Assembly (NCBI RefSeq): GCF_001005085.2
Contig: NZ_LBMU02000085.1
Coordinates: 1-64,000, forward strand
Origin: Streptomyces humi
Lineage (GTDB): Bacteria > Actinomycetota > Actinomycetes > Streptomycetales > Streptomycetaceae
Reading direction: 5' to 3'
DNA: 64,000 nt
Shown piece by piece: positions 1-8,194 of this stretch. The position numbers and the translations under genes are program-made. The number at the start of each line of letters is the position of its first letter. The stretch's first letter is position 1. Below the pieces are notes generated by a model. The model was not told the DNA's origin. It saw only the letters and a program-made list of their open reading frames with translations, and ran no database searches.

Positions 1-31
1 GACCCTGTGGGAGAGTAGGACGCCGCCGAAC
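1..31 (+). rRNA. 3' end of 5S rRNA (partial)
   Basis: The first ~31 bases match the conserved 3' end of Streptomyces 5S rRNA (ACCCTGTGGGAGAGTAGGA followed by CGCCGCCGAAC). The rest of the rRNA operon lies upstream of the window. A strong terminator follows at once, as expected at the end of an rrn operon. The exact mature 3' end is inferred. Confidence 0.88.
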
Positions 32-40
32 TCCTTTTAG

Positions 41-84
41 AGCTCTGGCTCTTGGGCATCTGGCCCAAGAGCCAGAGCTTTTTT
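41..84 (+). terminator. rrn operon intrinsic terminator
   Basis: A perfect 17-bp stem (41-57 with 63-79) around a 5-base loop is followed by a run of six T (79-84). This is a textbook intrinsic terminator and separates the rRNA operon from the protein genes downstream. Confidence 0.95.
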
Positions 85-143
85 GCGTTGAGGTAAGGTC
101 AGGGGGCAAAGTTGGCTCGTTTCCCACCACAGGAGGCCCCCGG

Positions 144-752
144 GTGGAGGTCCAGGAGACCCGCGTCCAGACGGATCGGGTACTCACCATCCCGAACATC
201 CTCAGCATGGCGCGCCTCGTCGGCGTACCCGTCTTCCTGTGGCTGATCCTGTGGCCCGAGTTCGGCGGGCCCAAGAGCGACGGCTGGGCCCTGCTGGTGC
301 TCCTCTTCAGCGGCGTCAGTGACTACCTGGACGGCAAGCTGGCCCGGCGCTGGAACCAGATCAGCAGCCTCGGCCGGCTCCTCGACCCGGCCGCGGACCG
401 GCTCTACGTCCTGTCGACCCTGGTCGGACTCACCTGGCGCGAGATCCTGCCGCTCTGGCTGACAGGCGCGCTGCTGCTGCGTGAACTGATGCTGCTGGTG
501 ATGGTGTGGATCCTCCGGCGGCACGGCTATCCGCCCCCGCAGGTGAACTTCCTGGGGAAGGCCGCCACCTTCAATCTGATGTACGCGTTCCCCTTGCTGC
601 TCCTCAGTGACGGAAGCGGCTGGATCTCGTCACTCGCTGCTATTTTCGGATGGGCGTTCGCCGGATGGGGTACAACCCTCTACTGGTGGGCAGGAGTGCT
701 CTACGTGGTGCAGGTCCGCCGCCTGGTCCGTGCGGACGCCACAGCCGATTGA
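144..752 (+). CDS. CDP-alcohol phosphatidyltransferase, probable cardiolipin synthase
   Basis: This 202-aa integral membrane enzyme should transfer a phosphatidyl group from a CDP-alcohol to an alcohol acceptor. The family signature D-G-x2-A-R-x8-G-x3-D-x3-D is intact (YLDGKLARRW, then GRLLDPAADR), with several hydrophobic segments around and after it. The GTG start at 144 follows an AGGAGG ribosome site (131-136). The gene matches the position of S. coelicolor SCO1389, which I recall as a eukaryotic-type cardiolipin synthase, and of M. tuberculosis pgsA2 (Rv1822). The acceptor (phosphatidylglycerol or another alcohol) cannot be read from sequence alone. It precedes the ManC-like gene by 126 bp. 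Confidence 0.88.
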   Translation: MEVQETRVQTDRVLTIPNILSMARLVGVPVFLWLILWPEFGGPKSDGWALLVLLFSGVSDYLDGKLARRWNQISSLGRLLDPAADRLYVLSTLVGLTWREILPLWLTGALLLRELMLLVMVWILRRHGYPPPQVNFLGKAATFNLMYAFPLLLLSDGSGWISSLAAIFGWAFAGWGTTLYWWAGVLYVVQVRRLVRADATAD

Positions 753-878
753 GCTCGGCGATTGTCCGGACGTAGTGGCTCTCGATTCCTCTCGATGGCT
801 CGCAGCGCAAAAGTGCGGGACAATCTTGACGGGTGAAGTCGGCTAGACAGTCATCTCTTAGAGGAGGACGCTTCCGAC

Positions 879-3374
879 ATGAAGGCCGTCGTGATGGCCG
901 GTGGTGAAGGCACACGCCTTCGCCCCATGACCTCCAGCATGCCCAAGCCACTCCTTCCGGTCGTGAACCGACCGATCATGGAGCATGTGCTTCGGCTGCT
1001 CAAAAGGCATGGGCTCACCGAGACCGTTGTCACCGTGCAGTTCCTGGCATCGCTGGTCAAGAACTACTTCGGTGACGGCGAAGAGCTCGGCATGGAGCTC
1101 ACCTATGCCAACGAGGAGAAGCCACTCGGTACCGCCGGAAGCGTCAAGAACGCCGAAGAGGCGTTGAAGGACGATGCTTTCCTCGTCATCTCCGGCGATG
1201 CGCTGACCGACTTCGACCTCACCGAACTGATCAACTTCCACAAGGCAAAAGGCGCGCTTGTCACGGTGTGCCTCACGCGTGTGCCCAATCCGCTGGAATT
1301 CGGCATCACCATCGTCGACGAGGAAGGCAAAGTCGAGCGCTTCCTGGAGAAGCCGACCTGGGGTCAGGTGTTCTCCGACACGGTGAACACGGGCATCTAC
1401 GTGATGGAGCCCGAGGTATTCGACTATGTCGAGGCCGACGTTCCCGTCGACTGGTCCGGCGACGTCTTCCCGCAGCTGATGAAGGAAGGCAAGCCCGTCT
1501 ACGGCTATGTGGCCGAGGGTTACTGGGAGGACGTCGGCACGCACGAGTCGTACGTGAAGGCGCAGGCCGACGTGCTGGAGGGCAAGGTCGACGTCGACAT
1601 CGACGGCTTCGAGATATCTCCCGGCGTCTGGGTCGCGGAGGGCGCCGAGGTGCACGCCGACGCCGAACTCCGCGGGCCGCTCTACATCGGTGACTACGCG
1701 AAGGTCGAGGCCGGCGCGGAACTCCGGGAACACACCGTCGTGGGTTCCAACGTCGTCGTGAAGAGCGGAGCCTTCCTGCACCGGGCCGTCGTGCACGACA
1801 ACGTGTACGTCGGACAGCACAGCAACCTGCGGGGCTGTGTCGTCGGGAAGAACACGGACATCATGCGGGCCGCGCGGATCGAGGACGGGGCGGTCATCGG
1901 TGACGAGTGCCTGATCGGTGAAGAATCGATCGTTCAGGGCAACGTCCGGGTCTATCCGTTCAAGACCATCGAGGCCGGCGCGTTCGTCAACACGTCGGTG
2001 ATCTGGGAGTCCCGGGGACAGGCGCACCTGTTCGGTGCCCGTGGTGTGTCCGGGATCCTGAACGTCGAGATCACGCCCGAACTGGCCGTCCGGCTGGCCG
2101 GCGCGTACGCGACGACGCTGAAGAAGGGCTCCACCGTCACGACGGCCCGCGACCACTCCCGCGGCGCCCGTGCGCTGAAGCGTGCGGTCATCTCGGCGCT
2201 CCAGGCCAGCGCCATCGACGTACGGGACCTGGAGAACGTACCGCTGCCGGTGGCGCGGCAGCAGACCGCGCGGGGCAGTGCCGGCGGCATCATGATCCGG
2301 ACCTCGCCGGGGGTGCCGGACTCCGTCGACATCATGTTCTTCGACGGGGCCGGCGCGGACCTCTCGCAGGCCAGCCAGCGCAAACTGGACCGGATCTTCG
2401 CGCGGCAGGAGTACCGGCGCGCGTTTCCCGGTGAGATCGGCGACCTGTACTTCCCGGCCAGCGTCTTCGACTCGTACACGGGCTCGCTGCTGCGCAACGT
2501 CGACACGACCGGGATTCTCGAGTCCGGCCTCAAGGTCGTCGTGGACGCGTCCAACGGCAGCGCCGGGCTGGTGCTGCCCAGCCTCCTCGGCAAGCTGGGT
2601 GTGGACTCGCTGACCATCAACCCCGGCCTCAACGAGGCGCGGCCCACCGAGACGGCCGACCAGCGGCGGTCCGGAATGGTGCGCCTCGGCGAGATCGTGG
2701 CGTCCTCGGGAGCCGCGTTCGGCGTGCGGTTCGACCCGGTCGGCGAGCGGCTGTCCCTGGTGGACGAGAAGGGCCGCATCATCGAGGACGACCGGGCGCT
2801 GCTGGTCATGCTGGATCTGGTCGCGGCGGAGCGGCGCAGCGGCCGGGTGGCGCTCCCGGTCACCACGACCCGGATCGCCGAGCAGGTGGCCGCCTACCAC
2901 GGCACCCAGGTCGAGTGGACCACGACCTCGCCCGACGACCTCACGCGCGTGGGCGGTGAGGAAGGCACCATCTTCGGCGGTGACGGCAAGGGCGGGTTCA
3001 TCGTCCCCGAGTTCAGCAGTGTCTACGACGGCACCGCGGCCTTCGTACGGCTGATCGGTCTGGTGGCGCGGACGCAGCTCACGCTCAGCCAGATCGACGC
3101 TCGGATTCCGCGGGCGCATGTCCTCAAGCGCGACCTGGCGACCCCGTGGGCTGTCAAGGGTCTGGTCATGCGGCGTGTCGTCGAGGCGGCCGGTGATCGC
3201 TTCGTGGACACGACCGACGGTGTGCGGGTCGTCGAGACCGACGGACGCTGGGTGATGGTGCTGCCCGACCCGGCCGAGGCGGTCACCCACCTGTGGGCGG
3301 AAGGGCCCGACGACGCCTCCGCGCAGGCCCTGTTGGACGAGTGGGCGGCGATCGTGGACAGCGCCGGACGGTAA
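879..3374 (+). CDS. manC: ManC-type mannose-1-phosphate guanylyltransferase fused to a degenerate phosphohexomutase-like domain
   Basis: An 831-aa protein. Residues ~1-235 are a sugar-nucleotidyltransferase domain with the GGEGTRLRP nucleotide loop and the following PKP motif; this half should make GDP-mannose (or another NDP-sugar) from the sugar-1-phosphate. Residues ~245-390 form left-handed beta-helix hexapeptide repeats. Residues ~400-831 have a phosphohexomutase fold, but the phosphoserine loop TASHNP, the metal loop DGDADR (here RFDPVGER) and the phosphate-binding loop RPSGTEP (here LPDPAEA) are not conserved, so mutase activity is unlikely. Start: ATG after AGAGGAGGA (~858-866). The position corresponds to SCO1388, annotated as a GDP-mannose pyrophosphorylase. 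In actinobacteria such proteins supply mannose donors for phosphoinositol mannosides and glycoproteins. Confidence 0.88.
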   Translation: MKAVVMAGGEGTRLRPMTSSMPKPLLPVVNRPIMEHVLRLLKRHGLTETVVTVQFLASLVKNYFGDGEELGMELTYANEEKPLGTAGSVKNAEEALKDDAFLVISGDALTDFDLTELINFHKAKGALVTVCLTRVPNPLEFGITIVDEEGKVERFLEKPTWGQVFSDTVNTGIYVMEPEVFDYVEADVPVDWSGDVFPQLMKEGKPVYGYVAEGYWEDVGTHESYVKAQADVLEGKVDVDIDGFEISPGVWVAEGAEVHADAELRGPLYIGDYAKVEAGAELREHTVVGSNVVVKSGAFLHRAVVHDNVYVGQHSNLRGCVVGKNTDIMRAARIEDGAVIGDECLIGEESIVQGNVRVYPFKTIEAGAFVNTSVIWESRGQAHLFGARGVSGILNVEITPELAVRLAGAYATTLKKGSTVTTARDHSRGARALKRAVISALQASAIDVRDLENVPLPVARQQTARGSAGGIMIRTSPGVPDSVDIMFFDGAGADLSQASQRKLDRIFARQEYRRAFPGEIGDLYFPASVFDSYTGSLLRNVDTTGILESGLKVVVDASNGSAGLVLPSLLGKLGVDSLTINPGLNEARPTETADQRRSGMVRLGEIVASSGAAFGVRFDPVGERLSLVDEKGRIIEDDRALLVMLDLVAAERRSGRVALPVTTTRIAEQVAAYHGTQVEWTTTSPDDLTRVGGEEGTIFGGDGKGGFIVPEFSSVYDGTAAFVRLIGLVARTQLTLSQIDARIPRAHVLKRDLATPWAVKGLVMRRVVEAAGDRFVDTTDGVRVVETDGRWVMVLPDPAEAVTHLWAEGPDDASAQALLDEWAAIVDSAGR

Positions 3375-3480
3375 CCGCGCCGCACGCGCGCGTGCCGGAC
3401 AAGTGTCCCCAAGGGGGCCTGTCCGGCACGCCGGAGGGGCCGTTCGGAGGTACTGGTCGCGACGTGCGACGATGTGCGGC

Positions 3481-4392
3481 ATGCCGCAGCAACCCCCCGT
3501 TCGGAGCAGCGTCCCCCGGCCGCAGCGCCCGGACGCCTCCATGTCGTTGATCACCAACGTCATGGATCACAGCCTCGACGACGGGTACGCCGAGGCAGCG
3601 GCCCGGAAGCGGGCCCTGGGGGAGGGCGGTGGCATGCCGAAGACCCTCCGGGCCAGGCTGGGTCTCGCCGGCGGTCTGGTGCTCGCGGCGCTCGTGGTGA
3701 CCGTGGGAGCCGCGCAGGCGCGTGTGACGGCGCCCGTGGTGGCCAAGGAGCGCCAGGAGCTCATCGACCGCATCGACCGTGAGACGACGTCCGCCGACAA
3801 GCTGGAGACCGACGTCGACAAGCTGCGGGACGACGTCAGCGACCGGCAGCGGGCGGCGCTGAGGGAGAGCGGTGGCAGCGGGCAGGCCGACCTGGTGGGC
3901 GTTCTGTCGGGTGCCACGGCGGTGCACGGCCCCGGTGTGAAGCTGGTGGTGGACGACGCCAAGGAGGCCTCCGCCGGCGGTGACGCCGACAATCCGCGGG
4001 AGACCTCCGGGTTCTCGGACACCGGCCGGGTCCGTGACCACGACATGCAGCGCGTCGTGAACGGGCTGTGGGCCTCCGGCGCCGAGGCGGTCTCCATCAA
4101 CGGCCAGCGGCTGACCGCCCTGTCCGCGATCAGGGCCGCCGGAGAGGCGATACTGGTCGACAACAGGCCGCTGGTGCCGCCGTACACGGTGCTGGCGGTG
4201 GGGGACGGGAAAAGCCTCGCCTCCAGGTTCCAGGACAGTCCCGACGGGCTGTATCTGCACGCCCTGGAGGACAACTTCGACATCCGGGCGACCATCGCCA
4301 CGGAGAGTGACGTCCGGCTGCCGGCCGCGCCGAGCGTGATCGTACGTACTGCGCAGCCGTACACCGAGAAGACTGAGAAGGGCACATCGTGA
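3481..4392 (+). CDS. DUF881 membrane-anchored protein (first paralogue)
   Basis: A ~303-aa protein with a short cytoplasmic N-terminus, one transmembrane helix (around GLAGGLVLAALVVTVGAAQA), a short coiled coil (QELIDRIDRETTSADKLE onward) and a DUF881 domain predicted outside the membrane. It is equivalent to M. tuberculosis Rv1823. The function is unknown; the gene is always found beside sbp and a second DUF881 gene near cell-division and envelope genes. The ATG at 3481 is chosen because the protein becomes family-like there, but no good ribosome site is visible; an in-frame ATG at 3472 and others further upstream are possible. It overlaps sbp by 4 bp, so translation is probably coupled. Confidence 0.82.
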   Translation: MPQQPPVRSSVPRPQRPDASMSLITNVMDHSLDDGYAEAAARKRALGEGGGMPKTLRARLGLAGGLVLAALVVTVGAAQARVTAPVVAKERQELIDRIDRETTSADKLETDVDKLRDDVSDRQRAALRESGGSGQADLVGVLSGATAVHGPGVKLVVDDAKEASAGGDADNPRETSGFSDTGRVRDHDMQRVVNGLWASGAEAVSINGQRLTALSAIRAAGEAILVDNRPLVPPYTVLAVGDGKSLASRFQDSPDGLYLHALEDNFDIRATIATESDVRLPAAPSVIVRTAQPYTEKTEKGTS

Positions 4393-4721
4393 TCGCCGTA
4401 CTTGGCCTCGTCGTGGGCGTCGTGGCCGGACTGTTGGTCCGTCCTGAGGTTCCGGCGGTCGTCGAGCCGTATCTGCCGATCGCCGTCGTCGCGGCGCTCG
4501 ACGCCGTCTTCGGCGGTCTTCGGGCCATGCTCGACGGGATCTTCGACGACAAGGTCTTCGTGGTGTCGTTCCTGTCGAACGTGGTGGTGGCCGCGTTGAT
4601 CGTCTTCCTGGGCGACAAGCTCGGCGTCGGCTCGCAGCTGTCCACCGGGGTCGTGGTGGTGCTCGGTATCCGTATCTTCTCCAACGCCGCGGCGATCCGG
4701 CGGCACGTCTTCCGGGCGTGA
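4389..4721 (+). CDS. sbp: Small basic protein Sbp (DUF1290 family)
   Basis: A 110-aa membrane protein with about three hydrophobic helices (starting IAVLGLVVGVVAGLLV) and no catalytic motif. It belongs to the Sbp/DUF1290 family, encoded between DUF881 genes in actinobacteria (Rv1824 equivalent) and near division genes in Bacillus. Role unknown, probably structural or in envelope/division. The GTG start overlaps the stop of the upstream DUF881 gene, and its own stop overlaps the GTG of the next DUF881 gene, so the three genes form a tight, translationally coupled unit. Confidence 0.9.
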   Translation: MIAVLGLVVGVVAGLLVRPEVPAVVEPYLPIAVVAALDAVFGGLRAMLDGIFDDKVFVVSFLSNVVVAALIVFLGDKLGVGSQLSTGVVVVLGIRIFSNAAAIRRHVFRA

Positions 4722-5563
4722 GTGGCATGAGCGAACACGACAAGCGGCCGGAGCACCGGCTGCGCAGAGAACTGCCCGCCGAGGTGCCCCCGGCGGTGCC
4801 GGCGGCCGGCGTGGCCGACGAGCCGACGGCGGAGCCCGGGCTGACCGGTCGGCAGCGGCTGGTCCAGGGCCTGTGGCCGCCGAGGGCCAGCCGGGCCCAA
4901 CTGATCGTCGCCGTGCTGCTGTTCGGGCTCGGGTTCGGGCTCGCCGTGCAGGTGGCGTCGAACAGCGACAACGACAGCGCGCTCCGCGGGGCCCGGCAGG
5001 AAGATCTTGTTCGCATCCTCGATGAACTGGACGACCGTACTCAGCGTCTTGAGGACGAGAAGACAGGACTCGAGAAGCAGCGGCAGGAGTTGCAGAGCAG
5101 TTCCGACCAGGCCGCGGAGGCCCGAAAGCAGACGGCCGAGAAGGAGAGGCAACTCGGCATTCTCGCGGGCACCGTGGCGGCGCAGGGTCCTGGTATCACG
5201 ATGACGGTCGACGACCCGAAGGGGACGGTGCAGGCGGACATGCTGCTCGACGCGATCCAGGAGTTGCGTGCGGCCGGGGCGGAGGCGATCCAGGTCAACG
5301 GCGTCCGGGTGATCGCCGGCACCTATCTCACCGATTCCGGCAAGAGTGTCAGCGTCGACGGGAACAAGATCACCCAGCCCTTCGTTTTCAAGGTGATCGG
5401 CAAGCCGCAGGACCTGGAGCCGGCCCTCAACATTCCCGGAGGCGTGGTGCAGACCCTCGAGAAGGAGCAGGCGACCGTGAGTGTCGAGCGGTCGGCCGGG
5501 ATCGTCGTGGATGCCTTGCGACCGGCGAAGGAGCCTGACTACGCTCGGTCGTCCTCACAGTGA
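4718..5563 (+). CDS. DUF881 membrane-anchored protein (second paralogue)
   Basis: A 281-aa protein with a Pro/Ala-rich cytoplasmic N-terminus, a single membrane helix (AQLIVAVLLFGLGFGLAVQV, ~residues 65-84), a clear coiled coil of ~55 residues rich in E, K, Q and R, then a DUF881 domain (~145-275). It is equivalent to Rv1825. The GTG at 4718 overlaps the sbp stop; an in-frame ATG three codons later (4727) is an alternative. Function unknown; membrane topology puts the DUF881 domain outside the cell. In M. tuberculosis gcvH follows here; in this window a 190-bp non-coding gap follows instead. Confidence 0.88.
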   Translation: MSGMSEHDKRPEHRLRRELPAEVPPAVPAAGVADEPTAEPGLTGRQRLVQGLWPPRASRAQLIVAVLLFGLGFGLAVQVASNSDNDSALRGARQEDLVRILDELDDRTQRLEDEKTGLEKQRQELQSSSDQAAEARKQTAEKERQLGILAGTVAAQGPGITMTVDDPKGTVQADMLLDAIQELRAAGAEAIQVNGVRVIAGTYLTDSGKSVSVDGNKITQPFVFKVIGKPQDLEPALNIPGGVVQTLEKEQATVSVERSAGIVVDALRPAKEPDYARSSSQ

Positions 5564-5753
5564 ACCGGTGGTGCATGGGGGACGTCCGGCGAGGGCATGA
5601 GGATGCGGGGGGTCGGCGCACCGGGGACCCGGTGCGTGGTGGAAACTGTTTGGTGGATACGGACGTTGTGAGGTTGTCCGGGTCGGCCGGTTTATTCAGT
5701 CAGGGTTCGTCCTGCCCCACGGGCGGGTCTGTTTCGGTCAAGGGGAATCGCCC

Positions 5754-6584
5754 GTGAAGTTGTTTGCGAAGTTGTTCGGCAAGAGCGCGCGAGAGGGCAG
5801 CGACAACGCGACCGCTCGCCATCGCGCACAGCCCGACGCAGAGGGCCAGCGCCCCCTGTTCCGGGATCAGGTGGCTGGTCCGGGGGGTGACATTTCGGGA
5901 GGTCAGGGCGCGCCGTCAGTTGACCCGTCCCAGTCCGGCGGCATAGGTTTCGGGCAACCGTCAACCTCAGGTGCGGGTGGAGGGTTCACCTCCGGCCCGT
6001 ACGCGTCCAACGCCCCGGCGGGGCAGCCGCGGCAGGAGGATCCGTCCATGTCGGCCCTGGTTTGTACGAGGTGCGGTAACCGCAACGCGGAGAACGCCCG
6101 CTTCTGTTCCAACTGCGGTGCCCCGCTGCGCGCGGGCGCCGTTCCCGAGCGGGCGTCGGAGACGACGTCCACGATCTCGATCTCCGGGCTGGAGGCGTAC
6201 GACGCCGAGGTCACCGGTCAGACCCAGGTGCCGGCGCTCTCGCCCGAGGCGCAGGCGGCCGTCGACGCGCTGCCGCTCGGCTCCGCGCTGCTGGTGGTGC
6301 GCCGTGGGCCGAACTCCGGCAGCCGTTTCCTCCTGGACAGCGACCTGACCACGGCAGGCCGGCACCCGCAGAGCGACATCTTCCTGGACGACGTGACGGT
6401 CTCGCGCCGCCATGTGGAGTTCCGCCGCCAGCCGGACGGCTCCTTCACGGTGGCCGACGTGGGCAGCCTCAACGGCACGTACGTCAACCGGGAGCGCATC
6501 GACCAGGTCGCCCTGTCGAACGGTGACGAGGTCCAGATCGGCAAGTACCGGCTGGTCTTCTACGCGAGCCGGCAGGGCATCTGA
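5754..6584 (+). CDS. garA: GarA/OdhI-like FHA-domain protein with an N-terminal zinc ribbon
   Basis: A 276-aa protein. The C-terminal ~100 residues are an FHA domain that matches GarA very closely (GSALLVVRRGPNSGSRFLLD, then SRRHVEF and GSLNGTYVNRE). Upstream sits SETTSTIS, equivalent to the GarA ETTSVF switch that is phosphorylated by PknB/PknG-type kinases. In mycobacteria and corynebacteria the unphosphorylated protein inhibits 2-oxoglutarate dehydrogenase and regulates glutamate metabolism; the same role is inferred here. Unlike mycobacterial GarA there is a ~150-aa extension with an amphipathic start and a four-Cys zinc ribbon (CTRCGNRN...CSNCGAPL, ~residues 104-124). GTG start with AAGGGGA upstream. 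Confidence 0.88.
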   Translation: MKLFAKLFGKSAREGSDNATARHRAQPDAEGQRPLFRDQVAGPGGDISGGQGAPSVDPSQSGGIGFGQPSTSGAGGGFTSGPYASNAPAGQPRQEDPSMSALVCTRCGNRNAENARFCSNCGAPLRAGAVPERASETTSTISISGLEAYDAEVTGQTQVPALSPEAQAAVDALPLGSALLVVRRGPNSGSRFLLDSDLTTAGRHPQSDIFLDDVTVSRRHVEFRRQPDGSFTVADVGSLNGTYVNRERIDQVALSNGDEVQIGKYRLVFYASRQGI

Positions 6585-6625
6585 CCCGCCGGACCTCGTC
6601 TGGGGGACCCCAGGGAAGAAGGTCC

Positions 6626-7363
6626 ATGCCGCACACACCGAGCGGCGGTGCCGGTCATGGCACCGCCGCCACGGAAACCGGGCTGATGAGCATCGGCACG
6701 GTGCTGAACGTGCTGCGCGACGAGTTCCCCGAAGTCACCATCTCCAAGATCCGCTTCCTGGAGTCGGAGGGGCTCATCGAGCCGCGCCGGACCCCTTCCG
6801 GGTACCGCAAGTTCAGCGCCGGGGACGTGCAGCGTCTCGGACACGTCCTGCGGATGCAGCGGGACCACTATCTGCCGCTCAAGGTCATCCGGGAGCACCT
6901 GGACGCCATGGAGCGCGGTGAGGCCGTGCAACTTCCCGTGCTGGGGCGCCAGCGCGACGGGGAGGCGGTGCCGATGGTGCCGGAGGCGCCCACGGTGGCG
7001 CGGATCGGGCGCCAGGAGCTGCTGGCGGCCGCCGAGATCGACGAGGGCTGCCTCGCGGAGTGGGAGTCGTACGGGCTGATCGCCCCGCTGGAGGACGGCG
7101 TGTACGACGCCGAGTCGGTCACGGTGGCGTCGCTCGTGGCCGAGCTGGGGCGGTTCGGGATCGAGCCGCGCCATCTGCGGGTGATGAAGGCCGCCGCCGA
7201 CCGTGAGGCCGGCCTGGTGGACCAGGTGGTGGCTCCGCTGAAGCGGCACCGCAACCCGCAGACCAGGGCCCATGCCGAGGCCCGTACGAAGGAGCTGGCG
7301 GCGCTCGCGGTGAAGCTGCACGCCGCGCTGGTGCAGATCGCACTCGGGGTGCGGCTGCCGTGA
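6626..7363 (+). CDS. ftsR: FtsR-like MerR-family transcriptional regulator
   Basis: A 245-aa regulator with an N-terminal winged helix of the MerR type (SIGTVLNVLRDEFPEVTISK, then IRFLESEGLIEPRRTPSGYR) and a long C-terminal helical domain. It is the ortholog by sequence and place of M. tuberculosis Rv1828 and Corynebacterium FtsR, which activates ftsZ; regulation of division genes is inferred. The start at 6626 follows AAGAAGG; an ATG at 6686 would remove a disordered 20-aa leader. The gene is 41 bp downstream of the FHA gene and probably in the same transcript. Confidence 0.88.
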   Translation: MPHTPSGGAGHGTAATETGLMSIGTVLNVLRDEFPEVTISKIRFLESEGLIEPRRTPSGYRKFSAGDVQRLGHVLRMQRDHYLPLKVIREHLDAMERGEAVQLPVLGRQRDGEAVPMVPEAPTVARIGRQELLAAAEIDEGCLAEWESYGLIAPLEDGVYDAESVTVASLVAELGRFGIEPRHLRVMKAAADREAGLVDQVVAPLKRHRNPQTRAHAEARTKELAALAVKLHAALVQIALGVRLP

Positions 7364-7442
7364 CCGAAGTGACAGGACCCGGGCTGAGGCCGGATCGGGC
7401 GCGCGTTGTCGGCCCGACTACCCAAACGTCCCGGGCACGGCC

Positions 7443-7448
7443 TAGGGT
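7443..7448 (+). promoter_or_regulatory. -10 box for the DUF151 gene (leaderless)
   Basis: TAGGGT lies 6 bases before the GTG start at 7455, the spacing expected for a leaderless Streptomyces transcript. No convincing -35 was found at the usual distance, so this is only a moderate call. Confidence 0.5.
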
Positions 7449-7454
7449 TGCTGT

Positions 7455-7928
7455 GTGAACGAGCTCGATGTCGTAGGTGTCCGGGTGGAAATGCCCTCCA
7501 ACCAACCGATCGTGCTCCTGCGCGAAGTGGGAGGCGACCGTTACCTCCCCATCTGGATCGGGCCGGGGGAAGCGACGGCGATCGCCTTCGCCCAGCAGGG
7601 CATGGCCCCCGCGCGACCGCTGACCCACGACCTGTTCAAGGACGTGCTGGAGGCCGTCGGTCAGGAGCTCACCGAAGTACGCATCACGGACCTGCGTGAG
7701 GGCGTCTTCTACGCGGAGCTGGTGTTCGCCAGCGGCGTCGAGGTGAGCGCCCGTCCGTCCGACGCGATAGCGCTTGCGCTGCGCACCGGTACGCCGATCT
7801 ACGGCAGCGACACGGTGCTGGACGACGCGGGGATCGCCATTCCGGACGAGCAGGAGGACGAGGTGGAGAAGTTCCGGGAGTTCCTGGACCAGATCTCGCC
7901 CGAGGACTTCGGCACCAGCAGCCAGTGA
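7455..7928 (+). CDS. DUF151 bifunctional nuclease-domain protein
   Basis: A 157-aa DUF151 (BFN) protein, equivalent to M. tuberculosis Rv1829. It has the typical start (LDVVGVRVEMPSNQPIVLL), the core GDRYLPIWIGPGEATAIAFA and the PSDAIALALRTGTPIY segment. Plant homologues have nuclease activity; the bacterial role is not established. The GTG start is supported by a -10 box 6 bp upstream, and no Shine-Dalgarno is present. A hairpin follows the stop codon. Confidence 0.88.
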   Translation: MNELDVVGVRVEMPSNQPIVLLREVGGDRYLPIWIGPGEATAIAFAQQGMAPARPLTHDLFKDVLEAVGQELTEVRITDLREGVFYAELVFASGVEVSARPSDAIALALRTGTPIYGSDTVLDDAGIAIPDEQEDEVEKFREFLDQISPEDFGTSSQ

Positions 7929-7939
7929 GAGAACCGAGC

Positions 7940-7973
7940 GGCCCGTTACCCACCGGAAGGTCGGTGACGGGCC
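7940..7973 (+). terminator. Hairpin terminator after the DUF151 gene
   Basis: An 11-bp stem (7940-7950 with 7963-7973, one G-U pair) has a 12-base loop. There is no T tract, which is common for Streptomyces terminators. It lies 12 bp after the stop codon. Confidence 0.65.
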
Positions 7974-8194
7974 GGTTCGTGGCCGGGGCGGCCGAAACTC
8001 ATGGGCAATTGCCAGCGGCCACTGAGAGCGTCCTACGGCCTCCCGCCAGAGCATTCGGCTAGCCTTTCCCCGCGGTGGGGCACGGGAAACCACTCCTAGG
8101 GTGATTATCACTCGGCGTGCCGAGTGTGGCGATCGTTGACGCGCCCCTGGTGACTGCCTACCGTCGAGAAGGCAGGTCAAGGACGGAGGTCGGC

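Noticed and set aside
832..850. TTGACG...TAGACA as a promoter for the manC-like gene
   Set aside because: The two boxes (826-831 and 844-849) are only 12 bp apart, too close for a sigma-70-type promoter.
858..3563. A 901-codon open frame on the minus strand opposite the manC-like gene
   Set aside because: It is antisense to a clearly conserved protein, consists of low-complexity Arg/Asp/Gly/Val/His stretches, and reflects GC-rich codon bias.
5560..5757. A 65-codon plus-strand frame between DUF881 and the FHA gene
   Set aside because: No family likeness and poor codon bias. It lies in the promoter gap where gcvH is found in mycobacteria, but shows no GcvH similarity.
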